Shown here piece by piece: positions 1-6,991 of a DNA stretch of 64,000 bases. The position numbers were made by a program, and so were the translations under genes. The stretch is from Clostridiaceae bacterium Marseille-Q4143 (lineage in GTDB: Bacteria; Bacillota; Clostridia; Lachnospirales; Lachnospiraceae), in contig CP073693.1 of the NCBI GenBank assembly GCA_018228645.1, positions 2,119,253 through 2,183,252 of the forward strand. Reading direction: 5' to 3'. The notes beneath the pieces were generated by a model. That model was not told the DNA's origin, did not search any database, and worked only from the letters and a program-made list of their open reading frames with translations. How positions within the stretch are numbered: the first letter of the stretch is position 1; every line of letters begins with the position of its first letter.

Positions 1-612
1 TATGTGGTATTTCATGTAACTCAGGTTGACCCGGAGGAGAGTTTCACGTATAAGTTGAAACACACGGATGAAGAAGTGATCCGGGCATCTGCGGATCTGA
101 TCAATGAGCTTTTGGATGGCCAGGATTATCCATTCTGGTTTCTCATGGAAAACTTATGGTGGCCGGGATTGAATTTCCTGAATCCGGATACCACCAGGCT
201 GCTGCTTGATCTGGTGCATTATGAAAAAAAGGGCTTCATGCTGGATACGGGACATTTCCTGCATACCAATCATGACTTGGTCAATCAGACCGAAGCAGTA
301 GCATATCTGCACCGGATGCTGGATGCTCAAGAGGAGATGATTCCGTATATCCACGGCATCCACCTGCAGCAATCACTCACCGGGGCTTATGTGAAACAAT
401 GGCTCTCAGAGCCGCACACGCTGTCGGATGATCCCAGTACGCAGATGTGTGAAGTGTTTACCCATATTTTCGCAATTGATAAACATCAGCCGTTCACCGA
501 TTCTGGGGTCAGAGGGCTGGTGGAACGGATCAATCCGGATTATGTGACCTATGAGTATATCACGGAGAATAGAGAGCAGCTGGAAGAATATTTGAAGATG
601 GGAAAGCTGTAA
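1..612 (+). CDS. Sugar phosphate isomerase/epimerase-like TIM-barrel protein, 5' partial
   Basis: The reading frame is open at base 1, so the true start lies before the window and only the last ~203 residues are seen. The segments FWFLMENLWWPG, GFMLDTGHFLHTN and YIHGIHLQQS place Glu, Asp-x-x-His and His in the order of the metal ligands of the xylose-isomerase-like TIM-barrel (AP endonuclease 2) superfamily. Members isomerise or epimerise sugars or polyols using a divalent metal. The substrate cannot be told from this fragment. A strong terminator follows directly, so this is the last gene of its transcript. Confidence 0.65.
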   Translation, partial: YVVFHVTQVDPEESFTYKLKHTDEEVIRASADLINELLDGQDYPFWFLMENLWWPGLNFLNPDTTRLLLDLVHYEKKGFMLDTGHFLHTNHDLVNQTEAVAYLHRMLDAQEEMIPYIHGIHLQQSLTGAYVKQWLSEPHTLSDDPSTQMCEVFTHIFAIDKHQPFTDSGVRGLVERINPDYVTYEYITENREQLEEYLKMGKL

Positions 613-614
613 GA

Positions 615-652
615 GAAAATCCGAAGACCGGTGGGCGCTTCGGATTTTCTTT
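615..652 (+). terminator. Intrinsic terminator, probably bidirectional
   Basis: A perfect 12-bp stem (GAAAATCCGAAG at 615-626 with CTTCGGATTTTC at 638-649) starts two bases after the isomerase stop codon and ends in a T-rich run. It separates this gene from the convergent minus-strand membrane-protein pair and may serve both. Confidence 0.85.
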
Positions 653-655
653 CGC

Positions 656-1054
656 TTATGCTGTTTTAAAACCAATAAGAAACAGGAAGATAATAATTGC
701 CTGTAGTCCGAGATGAATGCTATTGGCTGCCAGATAGCGTCTTTCGGCAGTTAGTTTTTTGAAAAATAGTAAAAAACCTGTTAATGCTGCTAATAGGAGT
801 AGGCTCCACCCACATCTTAAATAAAATACGGAAGATGCATTTGCCGGATAGATAAGGATATCACTCAGCATTATCTGACTGTTTAAGTCAATGGAAAGAA
901 AGGTGAAAATGGTGATGCCGATAAGGTATTCTGCAGGATGCATTTCTCGTGGATGTTTTCTGACACGAGTGTATTCAGTGATGTGATCATAGCTGTATAC
1001 AAAATATCCGATGAGCAGGAAAAGTTCAAACATTAAATAGAGGCCAAACAGCAT
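656..1054 (-). CDS. Small polytopic membrane protein, unknown function
   Basis: This 132-residue, strongly hydrophobic protein has about four predicted membrane helices (roughly residues 3-20, 43-60, 76-97 and 110-129). A short charged loop, RKHPREMHPAEY, contains two His-Pro/Met-His motifs. I do not recognise the family. It begins 3 bp after the preceding gene's stop, with a GGAG site inside that gene, so the two are one transcript and probably translationally coupled. The transcript starts at a cobalamin riboswitch (1374-1541, minus strand). A role in cobalamin or cobalt uptake, or in replacing a B12-dependent function, is therefore inferred from regulation alone. Confidence 0.6.
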   Translation of the reverse strand: MLFGLYLMFELFLLIGYFVYSYDHITEYTRVRKHPREMHPAEYLIGITIFTFLSIDLNSQIMLSDILIYPANASSVFYLRCGWSLLLLAALTGFLLFFKKLTAERRYLAANSIHLGLQAIIIFLFLIGFKTA

Positions 1055-1057
1055 AAT

Positions 1058-1342
1058 TTAATTCTCCTGAGTTTCTCCATCAAGTGGAATTTCTTCACCA
1101 TTGACATAGAGGTGATATTTGCGGGGCAGTTTTTCGTAAACAGCTTTGATTTGTTTATTTTCGGAGTCAGTAGTCTCAGATGTACGTGTGAAGAGTGTTT
1201 CTATTGTAACCATTTCAGAGCGGACACCGTCTATGGCGGGACTTACGGTGCGTTTGGGTATTGCCTCATAAATAATATAAACAATCAAAAGAATGGTAAC
1301 AATGTAAGAAATTATAGTGAATATTTTTTTAAAAGTTGCCAT
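1058..1342 (-). CDS. Single-pass membrane protein behind a cobalamin riboswitch
   Basis: The protein has 94 residues when started at the ATG at 1342, which has a GGAGG site 9-13 bases upstream. A longer reading frame starts inside the riboswitch terminator and is rejected. An amino-terminal helix (about residues 7-26) is followed by a polar extracytoplasmic part ending RKYHLYVNGEEIPLDG. No known family was recognised. It is the first gene after the riboswitch terminator, and the four-helix protein follows after 3 bp. The pair may form a small membrane complex. Any B12 or cobalt role is inference from the riboswitch. Confidence 0.6.
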   Translation of the reverse strand: MATFKKIFTIISYIVTILLIVYIIYEAIPKRTVSPAIDGVRSEMVTIETLFTRTSETTDSENKQIKAVYEKLPRKYHLYVNGEEIPLDGETQEN

Positions 1343-1363
1343 GCGATTTTCCTCCTTCCATGG

Positions 1364-1423
1364 AAATAAAAAAGCACAGAGCGCATTCAAAACAATTAAT
1401 ATGTTCTGGAATGCATTCTGTGC
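1364..1423 (-). terminator. Expression-platform terminator of the cobalamin riboswitch
   Basis: On the minus strand, GCACAGAATGCATTC (1423-1409) pairs with GAATGCGCTCTGTGC (1388-1374), with two mismatches, and a run of T follows (1373-1364). It lies between the aptamer and the GGAGG site of the first gene, the arrangement of a riboswitch that stops transcription when ligand is bound. Confidence 0.8.
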
Positions 1424-1541
1424 TCATGAGCGCAAGCAGTTGGATGCGTATAGATCAGGTTCTGGCTTTGATCAATGGTATTTGATCGTTCACAGGGTCG
1501 CAATCGCGCCGGAGTCACACCGACTACCTGATGATTCTATG
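1424..1541 (-). promoter_or_regulatory. Cobalamin riboswitch aptamer
   Basis: Read on the minus strand, the region contains a B12-box-like core AAAGCCAGAACCTGATC (1469-1453), close to the conserved GYCAGGAGACCTGCC box. Upstream is a GGTGTGACTCCGGCGC segment followed by GCGACCCTGTGAA, which resemble the conserved GGTG...TCCGG and CCGCNACTGTNA parts of cobalamin aptamers. A promoter lies directly upstream and a terminator directly downstream. In known cases such elements switch off B12 synthesis, B12 transport or B12-independent alternative genes when B12 is plentiful. The motif was recognised by eye, not by covariance search. Confidence 0.75.
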
Positions 1542-1546
1542 GCATG

Positions 1547-1574
1547 ATTATATCATAAGAGACAGAAAAAACAA
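1547..1574 (-). promoter_or_regulatory. Promoter of the cobalamin-riboswitch transcript
   Basis: On the minus strand TTGTTT (1574-1569) and a perfect TATAAT (1552-1547) are 16 bp apart. Initiation would be near 1540, just upstream of the aptamer. Confidence 0.7.
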
Positions 1575-1615
1575 TGAGTAGTCAGATAATTAAGAATTGT
1601 TAAGAAAGAGACTTA

Positions 1616-1906
1616 TTACTTTCCAAACAGATCATTGTGAGTACCGGATCGCGCTAATGTTAATACGAGCAAATCATTTTCAAGGCGATAGATTAATAAC
1701 CAATCTGGTTGAATGTGACATTCTCGATGCCCAATCCAGTTTCCTGTCAGTGCGTGGTCTTTATTTTTCTCTGGAAGTTCTTCTCCATTTGCCAATTTTC
1801 GGATGATGTCATCAAGAAGGTCAATGTCAAGATGGCGTTTCATTGCCAGTTTATAATCTTTTTTGAACTGATTCGTCCAAACGATATCGTAATGTTGATT
1901 ATTCAT
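1616..1906 (-). CDS. YafQ/RelE-family mRNA interferase toxin
   Basis: This 96-residue protein belongs to the YafQ branch of the RelE superfamily, ribosome-dependent mRNA endonucleases. The diagnostic pattern is visible: FKKDYKLAMKR near the start, DHALTGNWIGHRECHIQPDWLLIY in the middle (given here by its His, Asp and Trp positions, ~residues 50-75), and LTLARSGTHNDLF at the end. Its ATG overlaps the antitoxin stop by 4 bp, so the two are coupled. A second, clearly paralogous toxin lies at 9129-9419. Confidence 0.88.
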   Translation of the reverse strand: MNNQHYDIVWTNQFKKDYKLAMKRHLDIDLLDDIIRKLANGEELPEKNKDHALTGNWIGHRECHIQPDWLLIYRLENDLLVLTLARSGTHNDLFGK

Positions 1907-2178
1907 TCTTTCAATGCCCTTAACGCTTCTTCGACATCGGAATAGCGTTTTACAGATGGATCATGTACAATGCGTTCAGCTTCCAACATGGCAGCAATCG
2001 TCTCTTTGTTCGGTTGTTCCACACGAACATCAAAAGGAAAACCACCAACACGAAGTGACTGACGGAGAAACACATTGATAGCAGTAGTCAGATTAACTCC
2101 TAATTCACCATACAGAGCTTCGCATTGTTTTTTTATGTCACTGTCTATACGGACGCTAAAATTTGTAGTGTTAGCCAT
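1903..2178 (-). CDS. RelB/DinJ-family antitoxin
   Basis: This 91-residue protein is started at the ATG at 2178, which has a GAAAGGAGT site. A frame extending 10 residues upstream lacks a suitable site. The amino-terminal part (NFSVRIDSDIKKQCEALYGE) is a ribbon-helix-helix DNA-binding segment that should form dimers. The carboxy-terminal part wraps the toxin in this family. It neutralises the YafQ-like toxin and represses the shared promoter with it. The paralogue at 9416-9694 shares the EQPNKETxAAMLEAERI stretch. Confidence 0.88.
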   Translation of the reverse strand: MANTTNFSVRIDSDIKKQCEALYGELGVNLTTAINVFLRQSLRVGGFPFDVRVEQPNKETIAAMLEAERIVHDPSVKRYSDVEEALRALKE

Positions 2179-2210
2179 AGCATTGACTCCTTTCTTTTTA
2201 TTGCACATAT

Positions 2211-2239
2211 ATTATATGCCAAATGCAATGCAATATCAA
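2211..2239 (-). promoter_or_regulatory. Toxin-antitoxin promoter
   Basis: On the minus strand TTGATA (2239-2234) and TATAAT (2216-2211) are 17 bp apart. The spacer holds repeated TGCAT units and ends TTTGGCA, a likely antitoxin operator. The second toxin-antitoxin operon has a related GCAAATGGCATAT sequence at the same place. Confidence 0.7.
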
Positions 2240-2386
2240 TATATTAGACATGAAATTATATTTTTGAGAATAAAAAAGGGGAGAATATCTAATGTCATAA
2301 GCGCATAAGAACTCGCATTATAACTCGCTTTTTACACGGACTTCTTTTTCAAGATTCATGACTGCTTCATCAGAGGCAAGATATAT

Positions 2387-2632
2387 TTATCCAACTACTT
2401 TTCCAAAAGTCCGGAAGACAGATCCAGAGGAAACTTTGATTGGCGCATATTTTTTGACATAAGCCTCCCCATCCAAAAAGAAGATACCGATTTCACCATC
2501 TTCCAACGTTTCCTGCTGATGCACCCAGATAATCTGGCCGTTCAGATAGAGTGGTTCCATACTGTCTCCGGAAACACGGACACCAAAATCTGCATCCGGA
2601 GACACTTCATCCCCCACTTCCATTTCGGAAAA
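2387..2632 (-). pseudogene. S24 (LexA/CI-like) repressor remnant
   Basis: About 80 residues of a peptidase S24 domain remain. VSGDSMEPLYL carries the catalytic Ser and GEAYVKKY the catalytic Lys. In phage and element repressors this domain self-cleaves on RecA activation. The amino-terminal helix-turn-helix is missing. The frame runs up to the 66-bp repeat that flanks the insertion sequence, and no continuation exists beyond the element. The gene was therefore already truncated before the insertion. Confidence 0.7.
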
Positions 2633-2698
2633 AGTGGAAGACAGAAGTATAGTATTTTAAGAATGAGATAGACCATGTTATTGAAAATCTGATATAAT
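2633..2698. repeat. 66-bp direct repeat, left copy (long target duplication)
   Basis: It is identical over 66 bases to 4703-4768 and lies directly outside the left end of the insertion sequence. Such long duplications are known in the IS1634 family. The copy carries the extended -10 promoter described for the right copy. Confidence 0.85.
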
Positions 2699-4702
2699 CC
2701 CATCTTTGACACTTTGTAGAGTGAAAAACAGCCATAATCCCAGTATTTATGGGGAATGTGGCTGTTTCCGTTTTTGCATCGATATGTACTATTTTTGAAA
2801 TTGTGCTATTTTTTCTGCTTTGTTTCTTTGATGACTGCGCGCATATCTGCTTTTGAGATGAATTCGTAATCCGTCCTAAAGCCAAAGGCTGTATGCAGGG
2901 CATCTGTCAGTTTCGTACGTTTGTAGGACGGGATGTAGCCACTGTCTTTAGACAGCAGGGTCATGTTCATTTCTCTGAGAGTTTTCAAAATTTCGCTGCA
3001 GGTGAATTCTTCTAAAAGCTTCTTTTCCAGCAGCCGGTATACCAGAAGGCTGATGTAACAGGTTAAAAAGTGGGCTTTGATGCTGTCTTCCCGTCTTACA
3101 AAAACAGGTCTTGCTTCGAATTCTGTTTTCATGATCCGGAAGTTTTCTTCGATCTCCCAGCGGCGTTTGTTGATGTTGATGATTTCACGGATATCTCCTT
3201 CCAGATTCGTTACAACTGCGTAAAAGCCATCATACATGGATTCTTCCTGTATGCGTTCTTCATCTAATTCATAAAGCTGTTTCTGGGCAATCTCGCCATC
3301 ATCGGTAACTGCTGTTTTCTGAATGAAACGGGAAGGGTCGTTTGGATTTTTCCCTTTTCTGGCTTTGCCCGGAGACTGCATGATCTTTAAGGCACGTTCG
3401 ATCTGGCCTGCCCGGATCCTCTGCTGGTATGCTTTGTATTTGGGAGAGTATGTGATAATGACGGTTTCGTCCATATCTCCTGTGACAATGGGGTATTCTT
3501 TGTAATAAACAGTGTTGTACACTTCGGGGTCTGTCTCATCCAGCGTGGAAATGTCTATGAACTTCTGGGATCCAGGAACCTTGAACTGTGTTGGAAGGAG
3601 CGTCAGTTCACGTTCCTCTTTTCTCATTTTTTTCAAAGAATACGTGATCACATAAGACCTGTTTCCAAAGCTGTTAAAAAAACGATTGCTCTTACTGCCA
3701 AGCCCAGCATCGGAGCAGAAGATAAACTCGCTGCAGTTAAAATCCCGGATCACTTTGGTCTCTAGCGGTTTCAGGGTAAGCTGTTCGTTCTGATTTCCGG
3801 GATACAGATCAAAGGAAAGGGGGATGCCGTCTGCATCCATGAAAAGTCCCATGGTCACGATGGGATTGGGTCTGTGTTCCTTGCTTTTGCCATACTTTTT
3901 CATGCCATCTTCCGCTTCAATCTCGAAATAATAGTTGGTGCAGTCGTAGTAAAGGATTTTTGAGTTACGTGGATGGACAAAATTGGAGTTCTGATAAAGC
4001 TCCTCCTGAATGTAATCGGACTCCTCTGCAAGAACGGAAAGAGAGCGGTAAAGATTCTGCAGGGAATACTTTGGCGGTTCCAGTAAGGACTGGCAGTAAG
4101 AGAAGCTGCTGAGCTTGCTGGAAGGGGAAAGAATCCTGGCATAGATCAGATCCGTAAGGATGGCATGGAAATCGTAAGTAAACCGGTGGTGGTTACGGAT
4201 ATTTCTGCAGATGTTGTCGAGACGCAGTTCGGTGCATAGCTGCTGCAGGAACAGATAGCCGACGTTGAAGAGACGTTCTTCGTCCAGTGGAATACGGGCA
4301 AGAGGGGAAAAAGAGACCGTGATTCTTTCCTTACGCTGGTTGTAGAGCAGAGTTTCTTTTTCCGCTTCTTTTTTTGCCCAGTCCATCATGGCAGTCTCGT
4401 CACCGTAGAACTGAGCCAGAAGATCATTGTACTTCCCAAGTTTTTTGTAGATACGGGAAGAAGTTTTACCGTTATCTTTGCGGTAGGATTGTTTGATGTA
4501 GACATCCTGATTGCCTTTATTTCCAGTAATAGATACGTACATAACGCTTTTCTCCTGTAATAAAATCCGTTTTCTTTATTATACCACAAAGCGTACAAAG
4601 TAGCACTATAAAAATCATAAAATTTGACAAAAAAATAAGCCACAAACGGCTTAAACAAAGGATTTATATTACAATGATAAAAAAAGAAGTGTCAAACTCC
4701 CG
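2699..4702 (-). mobile_element. IS1634-like insertion sequence, 2004 bp
   Basis: The ends were set by the 66-bp direct repeats. The left end begins CCCATCTTTGACACTT and the reverse complement of the right end reads CGGGAGTTTGACACTT. They share the terminal C and a 10-bp TTTGACACTT core. One transposase gene fills most of the element. A 90-bp hairpin-rich stretch lies inside the left end (2720-2765, AACAGCCATAAT...GTGGCTGTT), probably the transposase terminator. The element looks complete and recently inserted, because both flanking repeats are still identical. Confidence 0.85.
2806..4542 (-). CDS. IS1634-family (IS4-like) DDE transposase
   Basis: The 578-residue full-length transposase starts at an ATG preceded by GGAGAAAAG. 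FCSDAGLGSKSN gives the first catalytic Asp, YDGFYAVVTN is the DGF motif, and RRWEIEENFRIMK with a downstream Glu completes the DDE set typical of the IS1634/IS4 group. The amino-terminal 100 residues (SYRKDNGKTSSRIYKKLG) match the conserved family start. No frameshift or stop was seen, so the enzyme should be active. Confidence 0.9.
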   Translation of the reverse strand: MYVSITGNKGNQDVYIKQSYRKDNGKTSSRIYKKLGKYNDLLAQFYGDETAMMDWAKKEAEKETLLYNQRKERITVSFSPLARIPLDEERLFNVGYLFLQQLCTELRLDNICRNIRNHHRFTYDFHAILTDLIYARILSPSSKLSSFSYCQSLLEPPKYSLQNLYRSLSVLAEESDYIQEELYQNSNFVHPRNSKILYYDCTNYYFEIEAEDGMKKYGKSKEHRPNPIVTMGLFMDADGIPLSFDLYPGNQNEQLTLKPLETKVIRDFNCSEFIFCSDAGLGSKSNRFFNSFGNRSYVITYSLKKMRKEERELTLLPTQFKVPGSQKFIDISTLDETDPEVYNTVYYKEYPIVTGDMDETVIITYSPKYKAYQQRIRAGQIERALKIMQSPGKARKGKNPNDPSRFIQKTAVTDDGEIAQKQLYELDEERIQEESMYDGFYAVVTNLEGDIREIININKRRWEIEENFRIMKTEFEARPVFVRREDSIKAHFLTCYISLLVYRLLEKKLLEEFTCSEILKTLREMNMTLLSKDSGYIPSYKRTKLTDALHTAFGFRTDYEFISKADMRAVIKETKQKK

Positions 4703-4768
4703 AGTGGAAGACAGAAGTATAGTATTTTAAGAATGAGATAGACCATGTTATTGAAAATCTGATATAAT
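4703..4768 (+). repeat. 66-bp direct repeat, right copy, with extended -10 promoter
   Basis: It is identical to 2633-2698. It ends in TGATATAAT (4760-4768), an extended -10 element that should drive the small membrane protein, bcp and yaaA genes. The insertion therefore duplicated a promoter: the right copy still serves the genes and the left copy now points into the insertion sequence. Confidence 0.75.
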
Positions 4769-4792
4769 GTACATTAAGTAGGAGGTGTAAGC

Positions 4793-5002
4793 ATGAAGGC
4801 ACATAAATATTGGTCAATCGGAGCAGTTATTACAATGTTTGGGACTTTTTATACCGGATATAGAGGGTTAAAAGAAGCGCATAAATATTTTGCGTTTGGT
4901 TCTTTGATATGCATGATCATGTCAGTTTATACAGGACACAAAATGATTTCGGGAAAGAAGAAAGCAAAAAAACAGGCGGAAGCAAAAGAAGCGGAGGAAT
5001 AA
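4793..5002 (+). CDS. Small two-helix membrane protein
   Basis: The 69-residue protein starts at an ATG 7 bp after AGGAGGTG. Two hydrophobic helices (about residues 8-23 and 31-49) each follow a HKYW/HKYF motif, giving an internal repeat of the type AHKYxxxG. A Lys/Glu-rich cytoplasmic tail ends the protein. I do not recognise a function. It is 3 bp upstream of bcp and shares its promoter, so a link with peroxide stress is possible but not shown. Confidence 0.65.
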   Translation: MKAHKYWSIGAVITMFGTFYTGYRGLKEAHKYFAFGSLICMIMSVYTGHKMISGKKKAKKQAEAKEAEE

Positions 5003-5005
5003 TAC

Positions 5006-5461
5006 ATGTTAGAAGTAGGAACAAAGGCGCCAGATTTTGCATTGCCGGATCAGAATGGAGAAATACATAAGTTAAGCGATTATGCAGGTAAAAAGGTAAT
5101 TTTATATTTTTACCCAAAGGATAACACAGCAGGCTGCACGAAACAGGCATGTGGTTTTTCAGATCGCTATCCTCAGTTTACTGAAAAAGGTGCGGTTATT
5201 CTTGGTGTAAGTAAAGATTCCGTAGCATCCCACAAGAAATTTGAGGAAAAATACGGACTGGTATTTACGCTTTTAGCTGATCCGGAACGTAAAGTGATTG
5301 AAGCATATGATGTCTGGAAAGAAAAGAAAAACTATGGAAAAGTTTCTATGGGTGTGGTAAGAACCACATATCTTATTGACGAGCATGGAGTCATTATCAA
5401 AGCCAACGATAAAGTTAAGGCAGCAGATGATCCTGAAAATATGCTTAAGGAATTAGCTTGA
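5006..5461 (+). CDS. bcp: Thioredoxin-dependent thiol peroxidase (Bcp/PrxQ)
   Basis: The 151-residue peroxiredoxin of the Bcp/PrxQ class reduces hydrogen peroxide and organic hydroperoxides in the cytoplasm. The motif NTAGCTKQACGFSD contains the peroxidatic Cys and, five residues on, the resolving Cys, as in PrxQ enzymes. VGTKAPDFALPDQNG at the start and GVVRTTYLID near the end are family signatures. Length is normal. It is followed without a gap by yaaA, also a peroxide-stress gene, so the two form one operon. Confidence 0.93.
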   Translation: MLEVGTKAPDFALPDQNGEIHKLSDYAGKKVILYFYPKDNTAGCTKQACGFSDRYPQFTEKGAVILGVSKDSVASHKKFEEKYGLVFTLLADPERKVIEAYDVWKEKKNYGKVSMGVVRTTYLIDEHGVIIKANDKVKAADDPENMLKELA

Positions 5462-6210
5462 TGAAGATTATATTATCACCTGCCAAAAAGATGATTAGAG
5501 ATATTGACAGTATAGAGCCAGTTGGATTGCCGGAGTTTATTGATCAGACAACAGAAATATTAAACTGGTTGAAAGATAAGTCAAAAGAGGAACTGAAGAC
5601 TATCTGGAAATGTAATGACAAAATCGCAGAACAGAATTTTCATAGACTGGAAAATATGAACCTTTACCAGATGCTTACACCGGCTGTACTGTCATATGAT
5701 GGAATAGCATTTCAGTATATGGGTCCAACCGTGTTTGAAGATGGGCAGTTTGCGTATATTCGAAGCCATTTGAGAATACTATCGGCATTTTATGGTGTTC
5801 TGAAACCGATGGATGGAGTAACTCCTTATCGTTTGGAAATGCAGGCGAAAGTTGCAATAGGAGATGACAAAAATCTGTATGAGTATTGGGGAAACTTATT
5901 ATACCGTGCAGTAATCGATGACAGTAGGATTATCATCAACTTGGCTTCAAAAGAATATTCTAAATGTATAGAAAAATATCTGACACCACAGGACAGATAT
6001 ATTACGGTGACATTTTGTGAGTTAGCTGGAGATAAGCTGGTAACAAAAGGTACCTATGCGAAGATGGCTCGTGGCGAAATGGTCAGATTCATGGCAGAAA
6101 ATGAGATTGAGAATCCGGTGGAAATTCAGAAATTTGACAGACTTGGTTATTCGTTCCGGTCTGATTTATCATCCGATTCAGAATTTGTTTTTGAACGCAA
6201 AGCAGAATAG
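5461..6210 (+). CDS. yaaA: Peroxide stress protein YaaA (DUF328)
   Basis: The 249-residue protein of the YaaA family limits intracellular iron and DNA damage during peroxide stress in E. coli. The start MKIILSPAKKM, YDGIAFQYMGP in the middle and GDKLVTKGTYAKMARGEMVR near the end are family signatures. The ATG overlaps the bcp stop (TGATG). A TTG one codon earlier is possible but unneeded. The pairing with bcp makes this a small peroxide-defence operon. Confidence 0.92.
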   Translation: MKIILSPAKKMIRDIDSIEPVGLPEFIDQTTEILNWLKDKSKEELKTIWKCNDKIAEQNFHRLENMNLYQMLTPAVLSYDGIAFQYMGPTVFEDGQFAYIRSHLRILSAFYGVLKPMDGVTPYRLEMQAKVAIGDDKNLYEYWGNLLYRAVIDDSRIIINLASKEYSKCIEKYLTPQDRYITVTFCELAGDKLVTKGTYAKMARGEMVRFMAENEIENPVEIQKFDRLGYSFRSDLSSDSEFVFERKAE

Positions 6211-6500
6211 GGTTATAGAAGATAGAGATTAGTTGGGATATTATCATAAAAAGAATGATATGTGGACGCTTGAAAGGATACGGGAATAAAAAATATGGTA
6301 TTATATAAAATGGATGACCAGATCATAAACGAGGGGACTGATTTTCGAGGCAGCAGGTGAATGTGGCTGCAGAGAATGATAAGTCAGAGTATAGCTTATA
6401 AACCGGTTTATTGGGATTTGGCGAACCAAAGAAGTTTTAGAAGATGCAGAATGCATTTTAACGTGAGCAGATAACTATACAAAAACAGGAGGATTAAATT
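6211..6500. other. Intergenic region, no gene seen
   Basis: About 290 bp without a convincing reading frame or RNA. It must hold the promoter of the following PNPOx-fold gene. A TATAAA-like box occurs near 6303-6308, but I could not place a matching -35. Confidence 0.5.
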
Positions 6501-6893
6501 ATGGAGCATGTAGAAAAATTCTTAAAAGAGGCACAGACATACTATCTTGCAACAATGGAAGGTGACCAGCCAAGAGTTCGGCCTTTCGGAACGATACATA
6601 TTTTTGAGGGGAAACTCTATATTCAGACGGGCAAGAAGAAAGATGTATCCAAGCAGCTTCACAGGAATCCTAAAGCAGAAATCTGTGCATTTAAGAACGG
6701 AGAATGGTTGCGAGTTTCCGGAGAACTGGTAGAGGATGATCGTACAGAAGCACGTCAATCCATGTTGGATGCATATCCGTCTCTTCAGAAAATGTATTCA
6801 GCAGATGACGGAAATACAGAAGTCTTCTATTTTAAAGATGCCACTGCTGTATTTTCTTCATTTGCACATGAACCGGAAGTGGAGCATTTTTAA
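6501..6893 (+). CDS. Pyridoxamine 5'-phosphate oxidase-fold flavoprotein
   Basis: The 130-residue split-barrel protein carries the family pattern YYLATMEGDQPRVRPFG at the start, KLYIQTGKKKDVSKQL in the middle and GEWLRVSGELVED. Such proteins bind FMN, F420 or heme and commonly act as small reductases. They rarely oxidise pyridoxamine phosphate. An AGGAGG site precedes the ATG. It stands alone between yaaA and the divergent cbiZ, so the context does not reveal the substrate. Confidence 0.85.
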   Translation: MEHVEKFLKEAQTYYLATMEGDQPRVRPFGTIHIFEGKLYIQTGKKKDVSKQLHRNPKAEICAFKNGEWLRVSGELVEDDRTEARQSMLDAYPSLQKMYSADDGNTEVFYFKDATAVFSSFAHEPEVEHF

Positions 6894-6991
6894 ATTGTTT
6901 TGTTCGGGAAATATTTATAGTGAGAAAATGAGAAGTCCGAACTTTAAGCATAAGCCAAGTGGAGGGAGTATGTCATAATGACATTTATGTA

